5,542 nt of DNA from Deltaproteobacteria bacterium (GTDB lineage: Bacteria; Desulfobacterota; Syntrophia; Syntrophales; UBA2210), in NCBI GenBank assembly GCA_016935875.1, contig JAFGQD010000139.1, positions 1 to 5,542 on the forward strand, given 5' to 3'. Shown here one piece after another: positions 1 through 5,542 of the stretch. The translations under genes were made by a program, and so were the position numbers. Numbering within the stretch: the first letter of the stretch is position 1; each line of letters opens with the position of its first letter. The notes below the pieces were generated by a model, which was given only the letters and a program-made list of their open reading frames with translations, did not search any database and was not told the origin of the DNA.

Positions 1-198
1 CTGACAGGCTGGCTGCTTCTCTTTGTTATACCGGCTCTGTTGTTGACCGGATACGGCATAACCGGCAGGTATGAATGTATCTCGCGGCTGGCGACTGCCG
101 AAGAGTATCTGTATATACACAACCTGTTTATATATATCCTGATTGTGGTCTTTACGGTGCATGCGGCGATCAATATATACTTTGCGATTCGGAGGTAG
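1..198 (+). CDS. C-terminal end of a multi-pass membrane protein, probably a b-type cytochrome (partial, 5' end missing)
   Basis: Frame 1 is open from the first base to a TAG at 196-198, giving the last 65 residues of a protein that begins outside the window. The fragment holds two hydrophobic segments, about residues 4-21 (starting GWLLLFVIPALLL) and 41-63 (NLFIYILIVVF onward), separated by a polar loop with an EE pair, and it ends in a positively charged RR tail. His40 and His54 of the fragment are 14 positions apart around the second helix, a spacing seen for heme ligands in helices of b-type cytochromes. This supports a membrane cytochrome b-like subunit, but the family cannot be fixed from the tail alone. 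A non-heme membrane protein is possible. The stop lies 10 bases before the radical SAM start, so the two genes are probably co-transcribed. The ORF is very likely real; the cytochrome assignment is moderate to low. Confidence 0.6.
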   Translation: MTGWLLLFVIPALLLTGYGITGRYECISRLATAEEYLYIHNLFIYILIVVFTVHAAINIYFAIRR

Positions 199-206
199 AA
201 AAAAGG
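191..206 (+). promoter_or_regulatory. Ribosome binding region deciding the start of the radical SAM gene
   Basis: GGAGGT at 191-196 lies inside the last codons of the upstream gene, 12 bases before ATG 209. A second purine-rich stretch, AAAAAGG (200-206), sits 2 bases before it. The spacing of GGAGGT is long and that of AAGG short, so initiation may be modest or linked to termination of the upstream gene. The TTG at 143 in the same frame is not preferred: it would overlap the upstream membrane gene and bury the twin-arginine motif. Confidence 0.5.
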
Positions 207-208
207 TA

Positions 209-1366
209 ATGGATCTGACGCGAAGGGAACTGATTAAAGCGGGCATTGCCTGCACGCTTGCCGTCTCTCCTGCGGATGCCTTCGCACGGTGGTTTTCGTT
301 CCCCGGAAAGAATGAAAAAGCGATCACTCAAAACGATGCCCCTGAGAAGCTCTGGAAATGGTCAAAAGAAGTCTACAATACAGTGAATCTGGGCAGGAAT
401 GTCCAGTGTCTGACCTGCCCGAATCAATGCATCCTGGAGCCGAATGCGCGGAGCAGGTGCCGATCTCACGTCAATAAGAATGGTAAGCTCTACACGCTGG
501 TTTATGGTAATCCCTGTTCTGTACATGTTGACCCAGTTGAGAAAAAACCTCTGTATCATTTCCTTCCTTCATCCGGTGTGCTCTCCATAGCCACAACCGG
601 GTGCAGTTTCAACTGCCTCAACTGCCAGAACTGGGAGATATCGCAGGCAAGGCCCGAAGATGTCAGATTTGTGGATATGTTCCCCGATGCCGTCGTGGAA
701 GCCGCCCGGAGGGATGGTTGCCGTGGTATTGCCTACACCTATTCCGAGCCGACGACCTTCTATGAATACATGCTGGACACCTCCCGGCTGGCTCACGAAG
801 CTGATATCAAAAACATCTGGGTCTCCAATGGGTATATCAACACACCTCCCCTTCTCGCATTGTGCAAGATGCTTGATGGCGCGAATATCGATATCAAGAG
901 TTTCTCCGAGGATACCTATTCTCGGCTGAATGCCGGCACATTGAAACCGGTACTGAGAACTCTTACAGTACTGAAGGAGCAGGGTGTCTGGTTTGAAATA
1001 ACGGCACTGATGGTGCCGACCTACACTGATACGATAGATGAGGTAAAACGGATGTGCGGCTGGATACTGGAAAATCTCGGGGCCGACTATCCACTTCACT
1101 TTTCACGTTTCTACCCCCGATACAAGCTGACGCATCTTCCTCCGACCTCCATATCGTTTTTGGAAAAGGCGAGAAAGACCGCGATGGAGATGGGGATTCA
1201 TTATGTCTATGCAGGCAATGTGCCCCAGGCGGACTCGAATCACACGTACTGCCCTTCCTGCAAGAAGAAGATCATAGAACGCTTCGGATATCTGATAACT
1301 GAAAACAGTATCGAGGATGGGAAGTGTTCGTTTTGCCGGCAACCGATTGCGGGTGTCTGGGGATAG
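209..1366 (+). CDS. amrS: AmmeMemoRadiSam-type radical SAM enzyme (AmrS-like) with a twin-arginine N-terminus
   Basis: A 385-residue protein of the pyruvate formate-lyase-activase-like radical SAM branch called AmrS, whose members are often encoded with AMMECR1 and Memo proteins; its reaction is not settled to my knowledge. Cys132, Cys136 and Cys139 form the CxxxCxxC loop that holds the SAM-binding 4Fe-4S cluster. Before it lies a cysteine-rich module (C67, C70, C74, C84) and the family string DPVEKKPLYHFLP (108-120). After it come YSEPT (178-182), SNGY (206-209), HFSRFYPRYKL (297-307) and a C-terminal zinc-ribbon-like CPSC...CSFC (348-376) ending in AGVWG. ATG 209 is chosen because TRRELIK (4-10) follows at once, then a short hydrophobic stretch and AFA (24-26): a Tat-like signal. 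No AMMECR1 or Memo gene is visible here. The upstream membrane gene ends 10 bases before. Family call is strong; export is inference. Confidence 0.92.
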   Translation: MDLTRRELIKAGIACTLAVSPADAFARWFSFPGKNEKAITQNDAPEKLWKWSKEVYNTVNLGRNVQCLTCPNQCILEPNARSRCRSHVNKNGKLYTLVYGNPCSVHVDPVEKKPLYHFLPSSGVLSIATTGCSFNCLNCQNWEISQARPEDVRFVDMFPDAVVEAARRDGCRGIAYTYSEPTTFYEYMLDTSRLAHEADIKNIWVSNGYINTPPLLALCKMLDGANIDIKSFSEDTYSRLNAGTLKPVLRTLTVLKEQGVWFEITALMVPTYTDTIDEVKRMCGWILENLGADYPLHFSRFYPRYKLTHLPPTSISFLEKARKTAMEMGIHYVYAGNVPQADSNHTYCPSCKKKIIERFGYLITENSIEDGKCSFCRQPIAGVWG

Positions 1367-1461
1367 TAAACTGCTAACATTCTTGACACTCACCAATATC
1401 TCTTTTGGAAGCCGGCATGGTTACGTGTGGTGTCCAGCTGTACAGCGATCAACCGAGCGTA

Positions 1462-2355
1462 TTATGACACCATCTCTTCTATAATCTCCCGTATGGGTTT
1501 GATCTCGCGAATCAGGGCGCTTACCTGTCCCGCGCCGGCCGGGAAAAGATCGAAGTTGCCCGTACTCCACGCCTCGGGAGCATTCATGATATTATATTCC
1601 TTCGAATAATCCGTTTCCGGATTGTTCATCTGTTCCTTGAGTTTGGGATTGGTGATAACCCTCATCATCATATTTCCCAATGGCAGAAGGGTTGTATTTC
1701 CATCGGAGCACTCGAGTATCGCATCCTTCCACGCTTTCGATGCCGGGCTTTCCTCCGAGGCCAGGAACCGTGTGCCTACCTGAACGCCTTCCGCTCCCAG
1801 GGCAAGCGCCGCTCTATACCCGCGCGAATCGGCAATGCCTCCGGCTGCTACCACAGGAACCTTCACATGGTCCACTACCAGGGGGACAAGGATCATATTC
1901 GAAGATTCCGGATTCACGGAGCGCAATCCACCCGACTCCGCCCCTGAGATAACGAGGCCATCCGCACCGGCATCCTCGGCCTTTACGGCATAGGAGAGGG
2001 CAAGGAGAACATGGAGCCCCTTCATGCCCAGCTCGTGAAGCCGAGGATACAGGTGCCTTGGAGAACCGGCCGAGGTTGTCACCGTTTTTACTCCCGATTC
2101 CGCCAACACTTCCAGAATCTCCTGATTTACGGGATTCATGGTCATGAGGTTTGCGCCGAAGGGCTTATCGGTCAGTTCCCTCACCGCTCCCACCATTCTT
2201 TTCGCTTCTTCGGCACTACCGGTGAACCCCAGAGCCAGCATCCCGAATGCCCCCGCCTCAGAGATGGCTGCAACCATTTTAGGGCTGTTCATGGCACCGA
2301 CAGGGCCCTGAATGATGGGGTACTCGCATCCAAGAATATCCAATAATCTCGACAT
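1462..2355 (-). CDS. Nitronate monooxygenase / FabK-like FMN-dependent oxidoreductase
   Basis: A 297-residue TIM-barrel flavoprotein of the 2-nitropropane dioxygenase superfamily, which covers nitronate monooxygenases, FabK-type enoyl-ACP reductases and NADH:quinone reductases; probably cytoplasmic. Visible marks are IIQGPVGAMNSP near the start (14-25), FGANL (66-70), TTSAGSP (93-99), AGADGLVISGAESGG (129-143), and the FMN-phosphate segments GGIADSRG (172-179) and GVQVGTRFLA (190-199). A late PAGAGQVSALI is typical of the family C-terminus. Length is close to, or slightly under, family norm. Leu144 (codon TTG, 1924-1926) follows GAESGG where most relatives have the catalytic His of a GGH motif, so the usual substrate chemistry should not be assumed. 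The start is fixed by an excellent ribosome site. It lies downstream of the hydrolase gene on the same strand with a 129-base gap, and converges with the radical SAM gene. Superfamily strong, substrate unknown. Confidence 0.9.
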   Translation of the reverse strand: MSRLLDILGCEYPIIQGPVGAMNSPKMVAAISEAGAFGMLALGFTGSAEEAKRMVGAVRELTDKPFGANLMTMNPVNQEILEVLAESGVKTVTTSAGSPRHLYPRLHELGMKGLHVLLALSYAVKAEDAGADGLVISGAESGGLRSVNPESSNMILVPLVVDHVKVPVVAAGGIADSRGYRAALALGAEGVQVGTRFLASEESPASKAWKDAILECSDGNTTLLPLGNMMMRVITNPKLKEQMNNPETDYSKEYNIMNAPEAWSTGNFDLFPAGAGQVSALIREIKPIREIIEEMVS

Positions 2356-2363
2356 AAGAAAAC

Positions 2364-2370
2364 CCTCCTT
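2364..2370 (-). promoter_or_regulatory. Strong ribosome binding site of the flavin oxidoreductase gene
   Basis: Read on the minus strand this is AAGGAGG, a full Shine-Dalgarno match, 8 bases before the ATG at 2353-2355. It is the best ribosome site in the window and settles the start. It suggests the gene is translated well in its own right rather than by coupling to the hydrolase gene, whose stop lies more than 100 bases upstream. Confidence 0.85.
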
Positions 2371-2484
2371 ATCGTGAAATGATAGTGTAACCTTTAGAAA
2401 ACAACCATATCATGTTCTCTTCTATTGCCGGAGTTTTTCACCTCACTCATGGCCATAAGCCTTCCCCTGGATCACGACAGGCGC

Positions 2485-3300
2485 TTACACTCTCAGAACA
2501 GAACGTACCAGATTTTCCGTCGTATACTGACCGTTCGTAAGCTGGGCAAAAGTATGCTCACCCCCGAAGATGTTCTGAATAATCTCCTCTATGGTGTGTC
2601 CCTTGTTCTTCAAATTTTTCACCTTCATTGCAAGGTTTTCCAGATACTGGATACACCCATCAAGTGCAGTTCTACCATCTTCGATGATCTTTCCCACGGA
2701 TGTAAAGAGCACTAACCTCTCCGTGTTAAAATCCAACAACCTTTTCATCGATTGTATGGTCTCATCCATATCCTCCTCCGGCCTGATAAACTTCAAGGTC
2801 TCTCGTGAAAATATGTCCCCGGAAAAGCACCATCCCTTCTTCTTTTCCAGAAGGGCCACATGCCCGACACTATGGCCGGGTGTCTCTATCACTTCAAAGG
2901 TGAAATGCTCCGTTTTGATTACTGCGGGAATCGGTTGAACCTGTGTCGGCACCGGATAGCCCCACACCGTTTCCTGATAGGGGTACAAAAACGCCTTCTT
3001 TCCTATTAAGGGGATTGAGTCGATATGCGCGTATATGTCGACGTTGAATCTCTCTTGAATGAGGTGATTACTCCCGATATGGTCCTCATGAAAATGGGTG
3101 TTTACGACCATATCCGGTTGCCTGTCTTCGAGATACGAAGCCAGTTCTTCCGCAGTATAGTCGCAGCCGGTATCTATCAGGAGTCCATCTATAAGGTAGG
3201 CGGAGACCCAGTATATCGGAACACCATCTATCACCCGGCTCATCCTGATCTGGGTAACGTCTTCAAACTGACCCACTTCGATCATTCTGCTCTCACCCAT
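2485..3300 (-). CDS. Metallo-beta-lactamase-fold hydrolase lacking the usual last metal-ligand histidine
   Basis: A 271-residue MBL-fold protein, a superfamily that includes glyoxalase II-type thioesterases and many hydrolases. Seen in order: LLIDTGCD (40-47), the metal motif THFHEDHIG (68-76: H69, H71, D73, H74), TPGHSVGH (140-147, third-site H143), and FSGDIF (159-164) with bridging Asp162. The place where relatives carry a GHG-type His reads LVLFTSVGKI (196-205), so that ligand seems absent. A helical, lysine-rich tail (about 222-242) follows, as in family members with a C-terminal recognition domain. No signal peptide is seen; cytoplasmic. The start at 3300 has only a weak purine-rich upstream site. 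The ATG at 3283-3285 (Met6) has GGTGAG six bases before it and may be the true start. The flavin oxidoreductase gene follows on the same strand. Fold is sure; substrate is unknown, an acyl thioester being one guess. Confidence 0.9.
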   Translation of the reverse strand: MGESRMIEVGQFEDVTQIRMSRVIDGVPIYWVSAYLIDGLLIDTGCDYTAEELASYLEDRQPDMVVNTHFHEDHIGSNHLIQERFNVDIYAHIDSIPLIGKKAFLYPYQETVWGYPVPTQVQPIPAVIKTEHFTFEVIETPGHSVGHVALLEKKKGWCFSGDIFSRETLKFIRPEEDMDETIQSMKRLLDFNTERLVLFTSVGKIIEDGRTALDGCIQYLENLAMKVKNLKNKGHTIEEIIQNIFGGEHTFAQLTNGQYTTENLVRSVLRV

Positions 3301-3397
3301 AATCTTTCAGATGAATATCATTGTCCGACATTGTTCTGTGCGATTTGTCACTTCCAACTGATTCTCTACAATTCCAAAATACTGCTGGCAATATTTT

Positions 3398-3429
3398 CTT
3401 ATATGAGACGGATTCATCATACGTGTCAA
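3398..3429 (-). promoter_or_regulatory. Candidate promoter for the MBL-fold hydrolase
   Basis: On the minus strand a perfect TTGACA (3424-3429) is followed by CATATA (3400-3405) at 18 bases or TATAAG (3398-3403) at 20 bases. The -35 is consensus; the -10 is weak at good spacing, or better but too far away. Transcription would begin near 3390, leaving an untranslated leader of roughly 90 bases before the hydrolase start. It is the only reasonable sigma-70-like element I found upstream of this gene, but it could be chance in AT-rich DNA. Confidence 0.3.
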
Positions 3430-3695
3430 CTTAAATTTCAGACCGGGGAGCCATGTTGCTGTGGACTGAATAAATATTCCAAATAATATCATATTCATAT
3501 ACCATCATAACGGCAGAAAAAAATACTTGACACAAAAGCAAGATCTGAAAGAAATATTGAAGAGAAGGCATGCGGCATTGGAGATGATAATCAAAACGAT
3601 ATGGCAGAAAAACAGGTTTAAAAAACCTTTGTATCCGTGGTAAGGAAGATATGCAATATTGTTGGATGTACCGGTTATCTTTCTATGTGAGAGAA

Positions 3696-3721
3696 CGATG
3701 TTGCGCTCTAGTGAGCAATCG
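3696..3721. other. Imperfect hairpin of unknown role
   Basis: CGAT (3696-3699) pairs with ATCG (3718-3721), and inside it GCTC (3705-3708) pairs with GAGC (3713-3716) around a TAGT loop, with an uneven internal loop. Alternatively TTGC (3701-3704) pairs with GCAA (3715-3718), with CGA/TCG outside. A run of G follows rather than T, so it does not look like an intrinsic terminator. It could be part of a leader or small RNA, or be meaningless. Confidence 0.2.
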
Positions 3722-3809
3722 GGGGGAGCTGTTTTCCGAATCTATATTTTCAGCCGGCCTTTCCGGCAAATCGACCAGTTGATGTCCACGTAACTTAAAT
3801 TTGCACAGG

Positions 3810-3818
3810 TGCTATAGT
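3810..3818 (+). promoter_or_regulatory. Candidate extended -10 promoter for the carboxyltransferase
   Basis: TGCTATAGT combines the TGn extension with a 5-of-6 match to TATAAT. No good -35 lies 16-18 bases upstream, which extended -10 promoters can do without. A rival is TATTAT (3825-3830) with TTGCAC (3801-3806) 18 bases before it. Either would start transcription 60-75 bases before the ATG at 3897, a plausible leader length. The TTGACA at 3838-3843 has no recognisable -10 at proper spacing. Confidence 0.35.
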
Positions 3819-3880
3819 ATCTCATATTATAAAATGTTTGACAGAGATAGCGAATGAGATGTTAACCCTAAATTTAGAGC

Positions 3881-3887
3881 GAAAGGA
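3881..3887 (+). promoter_or_regulatory. Ribosome binding site of the carboxyltransferase gene
   Basis: GAAAGGA lies 9 bases before the ATG at 3897-3899, a sound Shine-Dalgarno position. It supports this start over Met26 further in, even though the first 20 or so residues are a charged, lysine-rich extension of low conservation value. Confidence 0.7.
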
Positions 3888-3896
3888 ACACATATA

Positions 3897-5542
3897 ATGG
3901 CAGAGAAAAAGAAAAAACTGACAAGGGCCGAAAAACTGGAAAAAGAAAGGGAAGACAATCTGAAACACTGGATGGCAGAGGATGAAGTCCTGTTCAAACA
4001 CCGCGAAGAAGCTTACAATGTGGGCGGGCAGAAACAGTTAGACCGTCTTGCCAAACAGGGCAAGAAACCGATGCGTGAACTTATATCCATGCTGATCGAT
4101 CCGGGTGCCGAGTACTTTGAAGTGGGTCTTGATACCGGCTATGATATCGGCAAGAAACGGGTTTACGGCGGGGAAGTTTACGAGCAGGAAGAGCGCGGGC
4201 ATATACCCGGAGGCGGTCTGGTTACGGGCATCGGCAAGATACATGGTAAGGATTGTATGATCTTTGCCAATGAAAATCGCTATGCCGCGGGGACATACTT
4301 TCCCATCACCCTGAAGAAACACATGCGGGCCCAGGAAATCGCCGAGATGTGTGAGATTCCCTGTGTCTACATCGCCGATTCGGGTGGTGTGTATCTCCCA
4401 ATGCAGATAGGCAGTTTCGCCGATCACAATCAATTCGGTAAAATGTTTTACAATATGTGCCGCATGTCTGCCAAAGGGATTAAACAGTACACCCTTTCCA
4501 CCGGTGGGAACACGGCAGGTGGCGCATATATCGTTTACCTGGCCTGCGAATCGATTATGATCGAAAAGATGGCCTATGCCTTCCTCGCTGGTCCTCCCAT
4601 GGTTAAATCCGCTATCGGTGAAACCGTCGCAGCGGAAGACCTCGGCGGCGCTTATGTTCATACCCGGCATTCCGGTGGTTGCGATCACTTCGTCAAGAGC
4701 CAGGAGGAGGGAATTCAGAAGCTGCGCGATATCATGGAATTTGAACCCTCACAGAAGCTGTACACCGACCGCAGGGAGACGAGGGAACCGAAGTTTGATT
4801 ATCAAGAGATGATGAGCTGTTCACCCCGTGATACCTACCACTATATCAACATCCATGACACGCTGAAATGCCTGGCCGATGACAGTTATTTTCATGAATA
4901 CAAGTCGACATACGGTCCCGGCCGCGGGAATACGGTTGTCTGCGGCAAGATGTGGTTGAAGGGTATTCCTGTTGGGGTTGTTGCTTCGAACGCCAGCGGC
5001 GTTATCTATATTGAGGCGGCGAGAAAGGCTACCGAATGGATGATTCGCTGCGGCACCTCAAAGCTGCCCGTTCTCTTCCTCGAAGGTACACCCGGTTACA
5101 TGGTCGGCAAGTCAGAAGAATGGGGCGGTATCGGTAAATACGGTTCCGATATGGTCAGAGCGGCTACCTGTCTGGACACACCCAAGATTACCTATGTTAT
5201 CGGTCCCGATCACGGAGCCGGCAACTACGGTATGTGCGGAAGGGCCTTCAATCCGACCTTCTCCTTTACCAACATGAGGGGACGTACGACTGTTATGTCG
5301 GGTGAAACGGCCGGCTTCATTGTTGAAACGGTACGCAGGGCAGGTATCAAGGCGAAGGGTGGAGAGGTTAATGAAGAAGAGATGGCCCAATTCCGTCAGA
5401 TGATGAGAGACCGTTATGAAGAACAGGGTCATCCGTTCTATACGGGGTGTCTGAATTTCCATGACGGCGTAATCGCGTTCAGTGAGGCACGTGATAAACT
5501 GGCCAGGGCATTTGAGCTTGCGCTTCGCGCCCCGGTCAAAGA
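3897..5542 (+). CDS. Acyl-CoA carboxylase / glutaconyl-CoA decarboxylase-type carboxyltransferase subunit (3' end missing)
   Basis: The frame is open for 548 codons from ATG 3897 to the window end. Relatives run about 530-590 residues, and the LARAFELALRAP stretch at 537-546 resembles the final helix of methylcrotonyl-CoA carboxylase beta subunits, so only a short tail is probably lost. The protein is a tandem crotonase-fold carboxyltransferase that moves CO2 between biotin and an acyl-CoA in the cytoplasm or, in decarboxylases, on a membrane sodium pump. N-half marks are GTYFPITLKKHMRAQEIAE (132-150), DSGGVYLP (161-168), NTAGGAY (205-211), LAGPPMVKSAIGE (230-242) and AEDLGGA (246-252). C-half marks are SNASGVIYIEAARKATEW (364-381) and HGAGNYGMCGRAF (439-451). 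VMSGETAG (466-473) stands where relatives have VMGGEQA. A lysine- and glutamate-rich, probably helical segment opens the protein (1-40). No biotin carboxylase, biotin carrier or pump gene is in view, so carboxylase versus decarboxylase and the acyl-CoA are undecided. Confidence 0.9.
   Translation, partial: MAEKKKKLTRAEKLEKEREDNLKHWMAEDEVLFKHREEAYNVGGQKQLDRLAKQGKKPMRELISMLIDPGAEYFEVGLDTGYDIGKKRVYGGEVYEQEERGHIPGGGLVTGIGKIHGKDCMIFANENRYAAGTYFPITLKKHMRAQEIAEMCEIPCVYIADSGGVYLPMQIGSFADHNQFGKMFYNMCRMSAKGIKQYTLSTGGNTAGGAYIVYLACESIMIEKMAYAFLAGPPMVKSAIGETVAAEDLGGAYVHTRHSGGCDHFVKSQEEGIQKLRDIMEFEPSQKLYTDRRETREPKFDYQEMMSCSPRDTYHYINIHDTLKCLADDSYFHEYKSTYGPGRGNTVVCGKMWLKGIPVGVVASNASGVIYIEAARKATEWMIRCGTSKLPVLFLEGTPGYMVGKSEEWGGIGKYGSDMVRAATCLDTPKITYVIGPDHGAGNYGMCGRAFNPTFSFTNMRGRTTVMSGETAGFIVETVRRAGIKAKGGEVNEEEMAQFRQMMRDRYEEQGHPFYTGCLNFHDGVIAFSEARDKLARAFELALRAPVK

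Larger units (their letters stand above)
3301..3896. other. 596-base gap between divergent genes without a convincing coding sequence
   Basis: This gap separates the starts of the hydrolase (-) and the carboxyltransferase (+) and must hold the promoters of both. It is richer in A and T than its flanks. It contains three TTGACA hexamers (3424-3429 on the minus strand, 3527-3532 and 3838-3843 on the plus strand), a run of six G (3721-3726), and small inverted repeats: AGGTTT/AAACCT (3614-3628), GCTC/GAGC inside CGAT/ATCG (3696-3721) and GCCGG/CCGGC (3753-3767). None is followed by a T run that would mark a terminator. Open frames here are short and lack good ribosome sites and family likeness. 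I see no tRNA, CRISPR array or insertion sequence. A decayed gene or a small RNA cannot be excluded. Confidence 0.6.

Noticed and set aside
569..1099. Long minus-strand frame of 176 codons opposite the radical SAM gene
   Set aside because: It is antisense to a gene with clear family motifs throughout, has no recognisable domain, and is best explained by codon bias of the real gene.
1367..1461. Possible bidirectional terminator between the convergent genes, including the palindrome GCTGTACAGC (1437-1446) and a GACAC/GTGTC pair
   Set aside because: The palindrome gives only a three-base stem with a tight loop, the GACAC/GTGTC pair is about 40 bases apart, and no T run follows on either strand.
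3445..3460. Sigma-54-like GG-N10-GC arrangement ending in TTGCT on the plus strand
   Set aside because: The -12 part is good, but the -24 part matches only in GG and one further base, it lies over 430 bases from the next plus-strand start, and no activator gene or site is visible.
3307..3498. Minus-strand frame of 63 codons just upstream of the hydrolase gene
   Set aside because: It has no good ribosome site and no recognised family, and it contains the best promoter candidate for the hydrolase; kept only as a possible remnant.
3614..3628. AGGTTT-AAA-AAACCT hairpin as an intrinsic terminator
   Set aside because: The stem is short and AT-rich with a three-base loop, and only TTT precedes a G; there is no upstream gene on either strand for it to end.
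3753..3767. GCCGG-CCTTT-CCGGC hairpin as a terminator or operator
   Set aside because: Five-base stem, no T tract after it on either strand, and no second copy that would suggest a regulator site.
4038..4688. Minus-strand frame of 216 codons opposite the carboxyltransferase
   Set aside because: The plus strand here encodes the conserved N-half carboxyltransferase motifs; the antisense product shows no family features.
5112..5462. Minus-strand frame of 116 codons near the window end
   Set aside because: Antisense to the C-half carboxyltransferase motifs such as GAGNYGMCGRA, which are conserved in the plus frame.

Overview
The window reads as chromosomal DNA of an anaerobic bacterium. It has moderate GC, Shine-Dalgarno sites upstream of the genes, a radical SAM enzyme, and a carboxyltransferase of the biotin-dependent acyl-CoA carboxylase / glutaconyl-CoA decarboxylase type. 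This mix is familiar from sulfate-reducing or syntrophic Desulfobacterota (the former Deltaproteobacteria). That placement is inference from gene content; no taxonomic marker gene is present.

Layout: (1) 1-198 (+) is the C-terminal end of a multi-pass membrane protein with two histidines placed like heme b ligands. (2) Ten bases later, 209-1366 (+) encodes a complete AmmeMemoRadiSam-type radical SAM enzyme (AmrS-like) whose N-terminus looks like a twin-arginine (Tat) signal. The two probably share a transcript. (3) 1462-2355 (-) is an FMN-dependent nitronate monooxygenase / FabK-like TIM-barrel oxidoreductase, convergent with the radical SAM gene. (4) 2485-3300 (-) is a metallo-beta-lactamase-fold hydrolase, 129 bases upstream of the oxidoreductase on the same strand. 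(5) 3301-3896 is an AT-richer gap between divergent genes, with candidate promoters for both sides and a few weak hairpins but no convincing gene. (6) 3897-5542 (+) is a nearly complete carboxyltransferase subunit that runs off the window end.

Working together: the membrane cytochrome-like protein and the radical SAM protein may form a small redox or maturation unit at the membrane. The oxidoreductase and hydrolase pair, divergent from the acyl-CoA carboxyltransferase, would fit acyl-CoA or organic acid metabolism, but nothing in the sequence ties them to one pathway.

Three of the four full-length or near-full-length enzymes depart from their family signature at a recognisable position. The oxidoreductase has Leu where the usual catalytic His stands. 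The hydrolase lacks the GHG-type last metal-ligand His. The carboxyltransferase has VMSGETAG where relatives have VMGGEQA. The fourth, the radical SAM enzyme, has intact cluster motifs but carries an apparent export signal. No clearly new multi-gene system is evident; the most interesting item is the apparently exported or membrane-tethered radical SAM enzyme next to a cytochrome-like membrane protein.
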